A DNA stretch of 43,208 bases from Sporosarcina sp. ZBG7A. Lineage in GTDB: Bacteria > Bacillota > Bacilli > Bacillales_A > Planococcaceae. The first letter of the stretch is position 1, and each line of letters begins with the position of its first letter. Under the pieces are notes generated by a model. It worked only from the letters and a program-made list of their open reading frames with translations, searched no databases and was not told where the DNA came from. The DNA is taken from contig NZ_JWIB01000041.1 in the NCBI RefSeq assembly GCF_000813425.1, positions 1 through 43,208 on the forward strand, read 5' to 3'. Shown here in pieces: positions 1-12,194 of this stretch. The position numbers were made by a program, and so were the translations under genes.

Positions 1-36
1 TCATAGTGTTTCTGTTTTGTTTTTAACAACTCTTAC

Positions 37-65
37 ATCATAACATCTTGTAATCATCGTGTCAA
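37..65 (-). promoter_or_regulatory. sigma-A promoter P2, probably of an rRNA operon
   Basis: Read on the minus strand, the -35 is TTGACA (60-65) and the -10 is TATGAT (37-42), with a 17-bp spacer. It fires leftwards out of the window and lies about 100 bp downstream of a second promoter. Tandem strong promoters after the gyrA block are typical of the first rRNA operon beside the origin in Bacillales; the rRNA itself is not in the window, so that part is inference. Confidence 0.6.
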
Positions 66-136
66 CAACTTTATTTAGCTTCTTTTTTTCATTGCTGCAA
101 CTCACTGAAATGCTTTCTGTAAGAGCAACGTGTTCT

Positions 137-165
137 AATATACCATGCCTAGTTTAATAGTGCAA
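137..165 (-). promoter_or_regulatory. sigma-A promoter P1, probably of an rRNA operon
   Basis: On the minus strand the -35 is TTGCAC (160-165) and the -10 is TATATT (137-142), again with exactly 17 bp between them. It follows the terminator of the HD-GYP gene and precedes the stronger P2, which fits the P1/P2 pair of an rRNA operon just outside the left edge. Confidence 0.5.
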
Positions 166-197
166 CCCTTTTTATATATCCGTAGAGATATATCTCT

Positions 198-244
198 AAA
201 AAACAAATAAAAGCCCGCCATTTCAACGTTTGACGTGAAACGGC
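198..244 (-). terminator. intrinsic terminator of the HD-GYP gene
   Basis: The inverted repeat 217-228/234-244 is followed on the minus strand by a T-rich tract (198-212). It lies about 40 bp past the HD-GYP stop codon and closes the leftward transcript. Confidence 0.75.
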
Positions 245-281
245 AAGCTTGGATAAAGATTCATCATCTTCTACTATTCAT

Positions 282-1394
282 TTAGTTTATTACCTTTTCA
301 ATCGCAATCGAACGATTCATACTTAAATCTACCATCTCTGCTCTTCCCTGTAATTTCACGTTTGGACGCAAGGGACGATCATGATTTATTGAGAGTACTT
401 CTCCCACATCACCATTTGTTAAAAGAACTTTATCGCCAATACTAGGCATACCTATAATTTCATACAATGCACCTAGTATAGTTGGATCGAACTTTCCGAA
501 GTCCTCTTCTTTCATCATTTCTGCAACTCTATATGGAGATTCTTTTGCGCGATACACTCGTTCGCATGTCATTGCATGGAAAACGTCTGCAACGGCGAGT
601 ATTTGAGAAAGCTGTGAAATCTTTTCATCCTTATCTCCACGAGGGTATCCACTTCCATCCAATCTCTCATGATGTTGCAAAACAGCTAATTTCATTTCTT
701 GGCGTAACAAAGGTGAATCCTGCATCATTTGATAACTAAACACAGGGTGTTTTTTTACTTCAGCAAATTCATCCTTTGTTAAGAATGCTGCTTTTTCTAG
801 CAAAGCCGGATTGGTTTTTGCCATTCCGCAATCTGTAAGCGTTCCTGCTAGCCCTAATTGAAGTGTTGTTCCTTTCGGATAGTCAAGCTCACTAGCGAGT
901 GCCGCAGTCAAGATACCTACTGAGACCGCATGGTGGTAGATATATTCTTTCCTATTCGAATACTCATTCAATAATACGAGCATCTTTTTATGTTCCATAT
1001 ACGAATCTAACAACGGCATAATGAGTAAACGTACTTTTGCAATGTCTAGCTTCACGCCAGATCTCCATGATGTAAATTCCCTTTTATAATCATTCACCGC
1101 TTTTTTATACATCGTATGCAAATCAGAAGTTCTACTGATTTTGTTTTCAAGCAACTGTTCAATATCACTTGAAATGACATCAGTCTTTCCTATTTCACGC
1201 TGATCAGTCTGAACACGATTAATGATACGTTCTTCTACTTTCACTCTTTTAATGGAAAATAAATCTAGCACTTCTAGATGCTCAATTTCAAGTGTTGTTC
1301 CTTTTCGAATGATGGGAAATGCTGTATTTGCGTAAATGTCTTCGGCAATAGTTGTTCCTGGGCGAAGGTCACTTAAGTTTTTGTAGTTTTCCAT
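282..1394 (-). CDS. HD-GYP domain protein with a degenerate HD motif
   Basis: This is a 370-residue member of the HD-GYP family, whose active members hydrolyse cyclic di-GMP with a metal centre. The N-terminal 120 residues resemble the accessory domain often found in Firmicute HD-GYP proteins. The HD-GYP part spans about 150-300, with HH at 154-155, the motif HHERLDGSGYP at 241-251 and the later AVAD segment. Where the signature HD followed by IGK is expected, the protein has T187-D188-CGM, so the metal-binding His of the HD pair is missing while the GYP segment is intact. About 50 further residues follow the domain. There is no signal peptide or membrane helix. The gene lies about 110 bp after gyrA, behind a terminator, so it probably has its own promoter. 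Family assignment is firm; catalytic activity is doubtful. Confidence 0.85.
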   Translation of the reverse strand: MENYKNLSDLRPGTTIAEDIYANTAFPIIRKGTTLEIEHLEVLDLFSIKRVKVEERIINRVQTDQREIGKTDVISSDIEQLLENKISRTSDLHTMYKKAVNDYKREFTSWRSGVKLDIAKVRLLIMPLLDSYMEHKKMLVLLNEYSNRKEYIYHHAVSVGILTAALASELDYPKGTTLQLGLAGTLTDCGMAKTNPALLEKAAFLTKDEFAEVKKHPVFSYQMMQDSPLLRQEMKLAVLQHHERLDGSGYPRGDKDEKISQLSQILAVADVFHAMTCERVYRAKESPYRVAEMMKEEDFGKFDPTILGALYEIIGMPSIGDKVLLTNGDVGEVLSINHDRPLRPNVKLQGRAEMVDLSMNRSIAIEKVIN

Positions 1395-1458
1395 TTTTAT
1401 TCACCGCATTCCTTTTCCAGATGATTGTTCTCTCCTCATCATACTCTATTCTAAACAT

Positions 1459-1498
1459 CAAAAAAATACCGGTTTGGAATTTTCTCCAAACCGGTATT
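1459..1498 (-). terminator. intrinsic terminator after gyrA
   Basis: A perfect 14-bp stem (1465-1478 with 1485-1498) and a TTTTTT tract on the minus strand directly follow the gyrA stop codon. Confidence 0.9.
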
Positions 1499-1505
1499 AA
1501 ATGTA

Positions 1506-4067
1506 TTACTCTTCTGTTTCAGTTTCTGATGAATTTTCTGGAAGGTTTTCAATCTCATCTGCATGAGGTTCAGTGTCAGATGTGCTAGATTGACCCTCTT
1601 CAATAGATTCGTCTTCAGTCTCATCTAGTTCTTCTAATGATTCTTTTTCGACCTTGGCAACTGTCGCGACGAATTCTTCATCTCCTAAGCGAATCAACCG
1701 AACACCTTGTGTGCTTCGACCAATTATAGAAATGTCGTGAATATCCATGCGTATCAAAATCCCATGGAGGGTGATCAGCATGAGGTCTTCAGTGCCATCT
1801 ACAGATTTCATCGCAACCATCTTACCGTTACGTTCCGTAATATTTAGCGTCTTCAACCCGAATCCGCCACGAGACTGCAAGCGATACTCGGCGACAGGAG
1901 TCCGTTTACCGAATCCATTTTCCGTCACCACAAGAATTTCATCATCTTCTTTGACGATATCCATGCCGATGACATGATCGCCATCACGTAAACGAATGCC
2001 AATCACACCGCTTGCTGTACGACTCAATGGACGTATCGACTCTTCAGTGAACTGAATGAGCATGCCATCTTTTGTACCGATAGCAATCGTCTCGCTACCG
2101 TCTGTCAACTTCACGTTAATGAGTTCATCCTCTTCACGAAGACGTAGGGCAATTAATCCGTTAGAACGGATGTTAGCAAATGCCATGACAGACGTTCGTT
2201 TGACGAGGCCATCACGTGTTGTGAAGAATAAGTACTGGTCTTCTTCAAACTTTTCGATTGGAATCATCGTTGTTACTTTTTCATCTTTCTCTACATCTAA
2301 CAAATTCACTAACGGTAATCCTTTAGCTGTTCTGCTAAACTCCGGAACTTCGTAACCTTTTTTCCGGAATACGCGACCTTTGCTCGTAAAGAACAAAATC
2401 GTGTCATGAGTAGATGTATTCAACAAGTGCTCCACGAAGTCATCATTGTTTGTACCCATTCCTTGAATTCCACGTCCACCGCGGCGCTGACTCCGGTATG
2501 TGTTTGCCGGCAGGCGTTTCACATATCCATGGTGTGTAAGCGTTAAGACAGAGTTCTCTTCAGGAATCAGGTCTTCATCTTCAAGCATATCCGTACCACC
2601 AAGCGTAATTTCTGTACGGCGTTTGTCTGCAAAGCGATGCTTGACTTCAAGAAGTTCTTCTTTAATAATCTCAATTACTTTAAGTTCATCTGCCAAAATG
2701 GCACGCAATTCATTGATTAGCAGTACCAATTGCTGATACTCTTCTTCAATTTTGTCGCGTTCCAATCCTGTTAAACGTTGCAAGCGCATATCCAAAATAG
2801 CTTGCGCTTGACGGTCTGATAGACTATAACGTTCTATTAGCCCACTTTTAGCTTCATCAGCGGTTTTAGAACCACGAATGAGTGCAATAATTTCGTCGAT
2901 GTGATCGAGTGCAATTCGTAATCCTTCAAGGATGTGCGCGCGATCTTCTGCTTTTTTCAGTTCGTATTGTGTTCTGCGTCGAATCACAACTTTTTGGTGC
3001 TCCAAATAATGATACAAAATTTCTTTCAATGCGAGAACTTTAGGTTGCCCATCGACAAGTGCAAGCATGTTAATACCAAAACTGGATTGAAGCGCCGTTT
3101 GCTTGTATAAGTTATTCAACAACACGTGGGCATTCGCATCTCTACGAACTTCGATGACAATACGCATACCAGTGCGGTCAGATTCGTCCGCAAGGTGTGT
3201 GATTCCTTCAATTTTCTTTTCCCGTACGAGCTCAGCAATTTTTTCGATCAATCGAGCTTTGTTTACTTGATAAGGCAGCTCATAAACGATAATTGTTTCT
3301 TTACCGTTAGCCGCTTGCTCAATCTCAACTTTACCGCGTACTAACAAAGAGCCTCGACCCGTTTCATAAGCTCTACGGATCCCGCTACGACCTAAAATAA
3401 TACCGCCCGTTGGGAAGTCCGGACCTGGAATGATTTCCATCAATTCCTCCGTCGTAACTGCTGGGTTTTCTGCAAGTGCAAGAACACCGTCAATCGTTTC
3501 ACCTAAATGATGAGGAGGTATGTTCGTTGCCATTCCTACTGCGATTCCGGATGTACCGTTGACAAGAAGGTTCGGAAAACGGCTTGGTAATACAATCGGT
3601 TCTCTTTCTTGACCATCATAGTTATCTTTGTAGTCGATTGTATCTTTGTTAATATCACGTAATAGTTCCATAGCGATTCTGGACATACGAGACTCTGTAT
3701 AACGCATTGCTGCTGCTGAGTCTCCATCTACAGAACCGAAGTTTCCATGACCATCAACAAGCATATAGCGATAGTTGAAATCTTGTGCCATTCGTACCAT
3801 CGTATCGTAAACAGCAGTATCACCGTGCGGGTGGTACTTACCGATAACGTCTCCAACAATACGAGCAGACTTTTTATGAGCCTTGTCTGCTGTATTTCCG
3901 AGATCCTGCATTGCATACAAAATACGACGGTGAACTGGTTTCAGTCCATCGCGCACATCAGGAAGTGCCCGTGAGACGATAACACTCATTGCATAGTCAA
4001 GGAAAGACGTCTCCATCTCTTTGCTAATATTGATTTCCTGCACACCGCGTTTTGGCAGATCTGCCAT
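1506..4067 (-). CDS. gyrA: DNA gyrase subunit A
   Basis: GyrA is the DNA-breaking subunit of gyrase (A2B2), which introduces negative supercoils ahead of replication forks. The 853-residue protein has the usual order: winged-helix and tower breakage-reunion domain (about 1-500), then the C-terminal DNA-wrapping beta-pinwheel with the GyrA box QRRGGRG at 527-533. The catalytic tyrosine is Y123 in AMRYTE. In the quinolone-resistance region the two key positions are T84 and D88, where B. subtilis has Ser and Glu. The last 45 residues are a very acidic tail, longer than in many relatives. A good ribosome site (GAAAGGAG) precedes the ATG. The gene follows gyrB by 80 bp with no terminator between them, so the two are probably co-transcribed. 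Confidence 0.98.
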   Translation of the reverse strand: MADLPKRGVQEINISKEMETSFLDYAMSVIVSRALPDVRDGLKPVHRRILYAMQDLGNTADKAHKKSARIVGDVIGKYHPHGDTAVYDTMVRMAQDFNYRYMLVDGHGNFGSVDGDSAAAMRYTESRMSRIAMELLRDINKDTIDYKDNYDGQEREPIVLPSRFPNLLVNGTSGIAVGMATNIPPHHLGETIDGVLALAENPAVTTEELMEIIPGPDFPTGGIILGRSGIRRAYETGRGSLLVRGKVEIEQAANGKETIIVYELPYQVNKARLIEKIAELVREKKIEGITHLADESDRTGMRIVIEVRRDANAHVLLNNLYKQTALQSSFGINMLALVDGQPKVLALKEILYHYLEHQKVVIRRRTQYELKKAEDRAHILEGLRIALDHIDEIIALIRGSKTADEAKSGLIERYSLSDRQAQAILDMRLQRLTGLERDKIEEEYQQLVLLINELRAILADELKVIEIIKEELLEVKHRFADKRRTEITLGGTDMLEDEDLIPEENSVLTLTHHGYVKRLPANTYRSQRRGGRGIQGMGTNNDDFVEHLLNTSTHDTILFFTSKGRVFRKKGYEVPEFSRTAKGLPLVNLLDVEKDEKVTTMIPIEKFEEDQYLFFTTRDGLVKRTSVMAFANIRSNGLIALRLREEDELINVKLTDGSETIAIGTKDGMLIQFTEESIRPLSRTASGVIGIRLRDGDHVIGMDIVKEDDEILVVTENGFGKRTPVAEYRLQSRGGFGLKTLNITERNGKMVAMKSVDGTEDLMLITLHGILIRMDIHDISIIGRSTQGVRLIRLGDEEFVATVAKVEKESLEELDETEDESIEEGQSSTSDTEPHADEIENLPENSSETETEE

Positions 4068-4147
4068 GTTGTCATACTCCTTTCAGCCTGACCCTTATTT
4101 GTGAGTAAACAAGGGCGGCTCTCCATAACAGTCACACTGCTTGGCAA

Positions 4148-7263
<3,116 letters not shown>

Positions 7264-7274
<11 letters not shown>

Positions 7275-7509
7275 CCCGAGTTCCATATGGATCAGCGATC
7301 AGCTTATACTTACCAGCACTTGGCACCATAACAAGATCTCCATCATATAGTTTTCGACCTCTTCGCTGTTCTTCCTCACCGTTCACGTAAATTACGTTCT
7401 CACTGAGATACCATTTTGCCATTCCTCCTGAGCTAATCACATTAGCCATTTTCAAGAGTTGTCCTAGCGTTACATATTCCGTATTGAAGTGTATTTCTTC
7501 CATTTGCAT
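7264..7509 (-). CDS. yaaA: S4-domain protein YaaA
   Basis: This is an 81-residue protein with an S4 RNA-binding fold: the central part contains [31 protein letters not shown], shown here only as [19 protein letters not shown] plus the basic loop that follows. It belongs to the YaaA/RlbA family found between dnaN and recF in Firmicutes, for which a role in ribosome assembly has been proposed. The ribosome site GAGGG lies 5 nt before the ATG at 7509; a second in-frame ATG two codons later is an alternative. It overlaps recF at its 3' end and heads the recF-gyrB-gyrA run. Confidence 0.92.
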
Positions 7510-7539
7510 TCAATCCCTCACAAAGTTAGTTGTATTTCT

Positions 7540-7568
7540 ATTTTACCGGACTTTTGACTATAAGTAAA
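7540..7568 (-). promoter_or_regulatory. possible promoter of yaaA-recF-gyrB-gyrA
   Basis: On the minus strand TTTACT (7563-7568) and TAAAAT (7540-7545) are 17 bp apart, about 30 bp before the yaaA start and just past the dnaN terminator. The -35 is weak (4 of 6 matches), so this is tentative. Confidence 0.35.
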
Positions 7569-7600
7569 AAGGATAGCCGCTTTACGGCCATCCTTTTTTG
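7566..7600 (-). terminator. intrinsic terminator after dnaN
   Basis: A stem of GGAT and GCCG blocks (7566-7579 with 7585-7599, one A/C mismatch) is flanked by A and T runs. It lies immediately after the dnaN stop codon. Confidence 0.75.
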
Positions 7601-7601
7601 T

Positions 7602-8738
7602 TCAATATGTGCGAACTGGCAAAATGAGTTGGAGAATAGAATCATTGTCTGTTGCTTTTAGGATGAACGGACGCATCGTTCCAGTGAAATGGACTTCAAT
7701 ATTTTGTCCATCAATCGCTTTCAAAGCATCCATCATATATTTAGCACTAAACGAAATTTTCAACTCTTCGCCTGTCACTTCTTGTGCCTCAATCAATTCC
7801 TCAACCTTTCCGACTTCCGGTGAATTCGAAGAGACTTCGAGAGTATTGCCACCTTCAGCTGAAAAACGAACGATATTGTTACGGTCTTCACGAGCTAATA
7901 ATGATGCACGGTCAATTGCTTGCAAAAGCTGTTTTCCGTTTACAGTTACAGATGTTTTGTATTCAGAAGGAATTAGACGTGATGTATCTGGATAATTACC
8001 CTCTAACAATCTTGAATAGAATAAAACATTACGTGTTTTAAACAATACTTGTTGATCGGCAAAAATGATTTCCACTGGCTCCTGTGTATCCGGAAGAATC
8101 TTGTTCAGCTCTTGTAAACTCTTTCCTGGAATTACAATGCTGAATGGTTGCTCTGGAACTTGTTCAGGTCTTGTCTTTCGACTAGCTAAACGATGACTAT
8201 CTGTAGCGACGCAAACTAGCTCTCCATCTTTTAACTCCCAATGTACGCCTGTAAGTATAGGGCGCGTCTCATGTTGAGAGACTGCAAACACAGTCTCACG
8301 AATGACAGACTTGATGAGATCAGATGGCAAAGACATCCGGTGTTCATCAGAGACCTCAGGTAGTATCGGGTATTCGTACGGATCGGATCCAATGAGATGG
8401 AATTCCGATTTTCCAGAACGGATATGTGTGTGCATGCCTTCCGTTACTTCAATCACAACTTCATTAGTTGGAAGTTTACGTATGATTTCACTGAAGAACT
8501 TCGCCTGAAGAACAATCATGCCACTTTCCATGACTTGAATGATCTGTTCACCATCTTGTTCTACAGGAATGGATGTACAGATTGTAATATCCGAATCACT
8601 ACCGGTCATCGTTAATCCTTTTTCAGTCACTTCGATTTTGATACCCGTAAGAATCGGGATCGTCACTTTTTGACTAATCGCTTTCATGACATCGCTCAAA
8701 CCTTCGAGCAATTTATCTCTCATGATTTCAAATTTCAT
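7602..8738 (-). CDS. dnaN: DNA polymerase III sliding clamp (beta subunit)
   Basis: DnaN forms the dimeric ring that tethers DNA polymerase III and other partners to DNA. The 378-residue protein starts MKFEIMRDKL and ends VRTY, and its length and three-fold repeat of clamp domains are typical. An open frame continues upstream to 8840, but its translation there is only the tyrosine-rich reading of the DnaA-trio tract and not protein. The start is fixed by GCGAGGGG about 6 nt before the ATG at 8738. It follows dnaA in the same direction, with the second part of oriC between them, and is probably transcribed from the dnaA promoter. Confidence 0.97.
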   Translation of the reverse strand: MKFEIMRDKLLEGLSDVMKAISQKVTIPILTGIKIEVTEKGLTMTGSDSDITICTSIPVEQDGEQIIQVMESGMIVLQAKFFSEIIRKLPTNEVVIEVTEGMHTHIRSGKSEFHLIGSDPYEYPILPEVSDEHRMSLPSDLIKSVIRETVFAVSQHETRPILTGVHWELKDGELVCVATDSHRLASRKTRPEQVPEQPFSIVIPGKSLQELNKILPDTQEPVEIIFADQQVLFKTRNVLFYSRLLEGNYPDTSRLIPSEYKTSVTVNGKQLLQAIDRASLLAREDRNNIVRFSAEGGNTLEVSSNSPEVGKVEELIEAQEVTGEELKISFSAKYMMDALKAIDGQNIEVHFTGTMRPFILKATDNDSILQLILPVRTY

Positions 8739-8744
8739 GTGAAC

Positions 8745-8911
8745 CCCTCGCTTATATAATGAATTAAAGTACTTAAAAGAATAGTAGTAATAGTAGTAGG
8801 GGCTGTGGATATGTGGAAAAGCCCTTTGAACGAATAACAAGTAAGGTTTTCCACATGTGCATAACTTGTGTGTGAACGTGCACTAGTTATTCTAGGATAT
8901 CCACAGTCTCG
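8745..8911 (-). other. oriC part 2: DnaA boxes, DnaA-trios and unwinding region
   Basis: The dnaA-dnaN gap holds DnaA-box-like 9-mers at 8804-8812, 8812-8820, 8847-8855, 8856-8864 (exact TTATGCACA on the minus strand) and 8897-8905; the others each differ by one or two bases from TTATNCACA. Read in the dnaA direction there are two adjacent boxes, a short C-rich step (8799-8803), the trio tract at 8782-8799 and then an AT-rich stretch (about 8750-8781). This is the order described for the B. subtilis unwinding element, so strand opening probably starts here. Confidence 0.85.
8782..8799 (+). repeat. DnaA-trio tract
   Basis: Six consecutive triplets, TAG TAG TAA TAG TAG TAG on the plus strand, lie directly beside a GC step and a DnaA box. 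The trio motif (3'-[G/A]AT-5') is known in B. subtilis as the sequence on which DnaA assembles along single-stranded DNA. Confidence 0.8.
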
Positions 8912-10261
8912 TTAACTTCTTCCTAGCGCTGCCCGAATATCTTGTATGTCTTGTTGGAGTGATTTATCCTCTTTGACCATTTTAGAAATCTTCTCATGCG
9001 CATGGATGACTGTTGAATGGTCACGCCCCCCAAACTCCGAACCAATCTTAGGTAGAGAAGCATCTGTCAGTTCACGAGAAAGGTACATGGCAACTTGACG
9101 CGGAAATGCAATTGCGCGAGTTCGCTTTTTAGCTGAGAAATCTTCCAAGCGCACGCTAAAGTGCTCCCCTACAGTCTTTTGAATATCAATAATAGTAACC
9201 ATTCGTGGTCGTGCATTCGGAATAATATCCTTCAATGCTTCTGCAGCAAGATCCGGTGTGATATCCATATTGACGAGTGATGAATAGGCAACAACACGAA
9301 TCAGTGCCCCCTCAAGCTCGCGGATATTCGTGTAAATTTGATTGGCAATGTATAGCATCACTTCATTTGGGATATCAATAAGACCGTCTGCTCTAGCCTT
9401 CTTACGTAAAATTGCGATCCGTGTCTCTAAGTCAGGCGGTGCAATATCGGTGATTAATCCCCATTCAAATCGAGATCTGAGTCGATCTTCCAATGTAGGG
9501 ATCTCTTTCGGAGGTCGATCACTGGAGATGACAATTTGCTTGGATTCTTCATGCAACGTATTAAAAGTATGGAAGAATTCTTCTTGCGTTTGTTCTTTTC
9601 CAGCAAGAAATTGAATATCATCAATTAGCAGCACATCTACGCTTCGGTATTGGTCACGAAACTCCCCTGCTTTGTTATCACGAATCGAGTTGATGAACTC
9701 ATTTGTAAACTTTTCACTCGATAAGTAGACCACTTTAAGGGCAGGATTTTGTTCCAATACATAATGTCCGATTGCATGCATAAGGTGAGTTTTTCCAAGT
9801 CCTACGCCACCATAGATGAACAACGGATTGTATGACTTGGCAGGCGCTTCTGCTACTGCTAGTGATGCCGCATGCGCAAAGCGATTTCCTGATCCGATGA
9901 CAAACGTGTCAAACGTATACTTGGGATTCAGCATAGCAGCCGTCGTAGCAACAGCTGATTTCTCTACCTTTTTAACGACTGGTTTAGGCACAGCAAAGTC
10001 TTTCTCGGCCATGTCTTCAGGAACTACAAATTGAATTAACCGGTCTTCGCCAGTCAACTCAGAAAGAATTCCTGTTATTAAATGTACGTAATGGGTCTCC
10101 AACCACTCTTTTGAAAATGAATTTGGAACAGCAATTGTTACATTTTCAGATCCGTACGATAAAAGTTTTGTCGATTTCAGCCACGTTTCAAAACTGGGCC
10201 GGGAGATTTTTTCTTCTACTTTCGACAGAACTTCCTGCCAAAGGTTTTCTAAATGCTCCAC
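8912..10261 (-). CDS. dnaA: Chromosomal replication initiator DnaA
   Basis: DnaA binds DnaA boxes, forms an ATP-dependent filament, opens oriC and helps load the replicative helicase. The 449-residue protein has the N-terminal partner-binding domain I (about 1-85), a short linker, the AAA+ domain with Walker A GGVGLGKT at 151-158 and Walker B LLIDD at 211-215, and the DNA-binding domain with [15 protein letters not shown] at 411-425. The start is GTG, preceded by a near-perfect AAAGGAGG at good spacing. DnaA boxes on both sides of the gene, one overlapping a TATAAT (10303-10308, minus strand) upstream, suggest autoregulation. Confidence 0.98.
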   Translation of the reverse strand: MEHLENLWQEVLSKVEEKISRPSFETWLKSTKLLSYGSENVTIAVPNSFSKEWLETHYVHLITGILSELTGEDRLIQFVVPEDMAEKDFAVPKPVVKKVEKSAVATTAAMLNPKYTFDTFVIGSGNRFAHAASLAVAEAPAKSYNPLFIYGGVGLGKTHLMHAIGHYVLEQNPALKVVYLSSEKFTNEFINSIRDNKAGEFRDQYRSVDVLLIDDIQFLAGKEQTQEEFFHTFNTLHEESKQIVISSDRPPKEIPTLEDRLRSRFEWGLITDIAPPDLETRIAILRKKARADGLIDIPNEVMLYIANQIYTNIRELEGALIRVVAYSSLVNMDITPDLAAEALKDIIPNARPRMVTIIDIQKTVGEHFSVRLEDFSAKKRTRAIAFPRQVAMYLSRELTDASLPKIGSEFGGRDHSTVIHAHEKISKMVKEDKSLQQDIQDIRAALGRS

Positions 10262-10299
10262 ACGTGAACCTCCTTTTCGCCGAACTAAACCCGGAAGTA

Positions 10300-10625
10300 T
10301 GTATTATACACAGTTTCCACGCTTGTGGGTAACTATTATTCAAAGTTGTTGAAAAAATTATCCACAACTTATTAACAATTGTGGATAAGGGTAGATGTAT
10401 GAAATTATATACACAACAAAATCTTTCTCATTGTATCAGCAATGATCTTACATCGCAAGGGATTGGATGAGTTATGCACATCGTGGGCAAATGTGGACAG
10501 AATTGTTATCCACAAGCAGGGATATGTGAAAAAGCTGTCGACAATTGTTGGTTTTTGAAAAAATCAAAAAGGCAATCATGCACAGAACAAAATTTCGTCT
10601 AGGGAAAAACTTGTGGATAACTATA
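10300..10625. other. oriC part 1: DnaA-box cluster upstream of dnaA
   Basis: Exact TTATNCACA boxes lie at 10304-10312 (+), 10358-10366 (+), 10380-10388 (-), 10472-10480 (+), 10506-10514 (+) and 10612-10620 (-); one-mismatch boxes lie at 10324-10332 (-) and 10576-10584 (+). Together with the dnaA-dnaN gap this gives the bipartite origin usual in Bacillales. The divergence of gene direction at this point agrees. A possible dnaA -10 (TATAAT, 10303-10308 on the minus strand) overlaps the box nearest the gene; I see no good -35 for it. Confidence 0.9.
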
Positions 10626-10692
10626 TGTGCTGAAATTTGGTGAAGATAAACCAGATCTCGAGAAAGAACTCAAGTGATACTGGAAAAACCGT

Positions 10693-10721
10693 TTGACAAT
10701 GACTCTTCAGACAGCTATACT
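10693..10721 (+). promoter_or_regulatory. sigma-A promoter of rpmH-rnpA
   Basis: TTGACA (10693-10698) and TATACT (10716-10721) are 17 bp apart, some 60 bp before rpmH. It is a strong consensus promoter, as expected for a ribosomal protein gene. Confidence 0.8.
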
Positions 10722-10781
10722 TGTCAAGACTGTTATATGTAACATGTAATTGAGTCAGTAAAGCAGGAGGTGTCTTCTAAC

Positions 10782-10916
10782 ATGAAACGTACATTCCAAC
10801 CAAATACACGTAAACGCGCAAAAGTCCACGGCTTCCGTGCACGCATGAGCTCGAAAAACGGACGCAGAGTCCTTGCAGCCCGTCGCAGAAAAGGAAGAAA
10901 AGTTCTTTCAGCGTAA
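10782..10916 (+). CDS. rpmH: 50S ribosomal protein bL34
   Basis: A 44-residue, very basic protein starting [18 protein letters not shown] and ending RKGRKVLSA. It is the classic bL34 of the large subunit, located at the origin next to rnpA in most bacteria. The ribosome site AGCAGGAGGTG lies upstream at good spacing. A strong promoter precedes it and a terminator-like hairpin follows, so rnpA expression probably depends on read-through. Confidence 0.97.
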   Translation: MKRTFQPNTRKRAKVHGFRARMSSKNGRRVLAARRRKGRKVLSA

Positions 10917-10917
10917 G

Positions 10918-10945
10918 CCACTGACACATTCAGTGGTTTTTTTTT
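10918..10945 (+). terminator. terminator/attenuator between rpmH and rnpA
   Basis: A 7-bp perfect stem (10918-10924 with 10930-10936) followed by nine T. It would reduce rnpA transcription relative to rpmH. Confidence 0.8.
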
Positions 10946-10993
10946 ATGCCAAAGTCACAAAACTACTACTACACGCGATGGAGCAGGTGCCTA

Positions 10994-11338
10994 ATGAAAA
11001 AGAGTCAACGTATTAAAAAGAACGAAGAATTTCAACGAGTTTTTAAAACCGGCAAATCATTTGCAAACCGACAATTCGTTGTGTACGTATGTAAAGCAGA
11101 AAACCAGGATGAATTCCGAATTGGACTTTCTGTAGGCAAAAAGATTGGGAACGCCGTCATGCGTAATCGTATAAAACGATGCATTCGCCAATCCTTCTTA
11201 GAGATGAAGGAAGATCTTCGGCAAGATCAAGATTATGTCATTATCGCCAGACATCCGGCGGCCAAATTAGATTTTCATGAAACAAAAAAGAGTTTGCAGC
11301 ATGTGTTACGAATCGCACGCGTACTAAAGAAGAAGTAG
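10994..11338 (+). CDS. rnpA: Ribonuclease P protein component
   Basis: RnpA binds the catalytic RNase P RNA and helps it cut the 5' leader from tRNA precursors. The 114-residue protein carries the family signature around 52-68 ([17 protein letters not shown]), rich in the Arg residues that contact RNA. An ATG upstream at 10946 is open, but its 16 extra residues come from the terminator region and are not conserved; the start [13 protein letters not shown] fits the family and has AGGTG just upstream. It is followed by yidC after 73 bp, the usual order. Confidence 0.95.
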   Translation: MKKSQRIKKNEEFQRVFKTGKSFANRQFVVYVCKAENQDEFRIGLSVGKKIGNAVMRNRIKRCIRQSFLEMKEDLRQDQDYVIIARHPAAKLDFHETKKSLQHVLRIARVLKKK

Positions 11339-11411
11339 AACTGAAATCAGCGTTCGTGATACACTGACACTAAGACTGTCTAGAAAAAGAATGAGATTTG
11401 GGGGAACTATA

Positions 11412-12194
11412 TTGAAGAAAAAAGCAGGGTTGCTGTTCATGCTAACAGCAATGTCCGTTTTTTTGGCGGGCTGTTCAGATTTCAATGAGCCTATATCGGC
11501 TTCCAGTGAAGGGTTTTGGAGTAAATATATTGTGTGGCCACTCGTTTCTTTAATCGAAACGTTTAAAGAGTTACTTGGCACATATGGGCTCGGAATTATC
11601 GCAGTAACGATTATTATACGTCTCATCTTACTGCCACTAACATTGAAGCAAACTCAAAGTTCAAAACAAATGCAAGCAATTCAACCGAAACTGAAGGCAT
11701 TAAAAGAGAAGTACAAGTCAAAAGATGCAGTCACTCAACAGAAGTACCGTGAAGAAATGCAAGCTGTCATGTCGGAAAACAAAGTCAATCCAGTAGCAGG
11801 ATGTCTCCCTGTACTTGTTCAAATGCCGATATTGATTGGTTTCTATCATGCAATTAGTCGTATGAATGCATCACCAGATATTCCACTAGGCAAATTCCTT
11901 GTGTTTGATCTAGCAGCACCAAGTATTGCGTTAGCTGTTTTTGCAGGAATTATGCAATTCTTAGTATTGCGCACGGGTCCAGCAATGGATAACCCTCAGA
12001 TGAAGATCATGATGTACATCATGCCGTTTTTCATTATGATTTTCGGTTCGTTTTTACCAGCAGCCCTCGCGTTATATTGGGTTGTCGGAAATACATTTTC
12101 GATTGTTCAAAACTTCTTCATCTACAAACCATTTAAGAAAAAAGAAGTTGTGGTTGAGCAACCCAAGGGGAAAGGGGGAACTAAGCGGAAATGA
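11412..12194 (+). CDS. yidC: Membrane protein insertase YidC/SpoIIIJ (lipoprotein)
   Basis: YidC inserts and folds membrane proteins, alone or with Sec; the SpoIIIJ paralogue in B. subtilis is also needed for spore formation. With the TTG start at 11412 (GGGGGAA 7 nt upstream) the 260-residue precursor has a lipoprotein signal peptide ending LAGC (Cys 21). The conserved Arg of the hydrophilic groove is R70 in TIIIRLILLP. About five membrane segments follow, then a basic tail ending KGKGGTKRK. An in-frame ATG at 11391 lacks a ribosome site and would put charge before the signal. Its last codons overlap khpB by 4 bp. Confidence 0.94.
   Translation: MKKKAGLLFMLTAMSVFLAGCSDFNEPISASSEGFWSKYIVWPLVSLIETFKELLGTYGLGIIAVTIIIRLILLPLTLKQTQSSKQMQAIQPKLKALKEKYKSKDAVTQQKYREEMQAVMSENKVNPVAGCLPVLVQMPILIGFYHAISRMNASPDIPLGKFLVFDLAAPSIALAVFAGIMQFLVLRTGPAMDNPQMKIMMYIMPFFIMIFGSFLPAALALYWVVGNTFSIVQNFFIYKPFKKKEVVVEQPKGKGGTKRK

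Noticed and set aside
227..242. A parS-like sequence (13 of 16) after the HD-GYP gene
   Set aside because: It forms part of the terminator hairpin and has three mismatches, one in the core.
8739..8840. Longer dnaN reading frame with a Tyr-rich N-terminus
   Set aside because: The Tyr run is the translated DnaA-trio DNA; a good ribosome site fixes the start at 8738.
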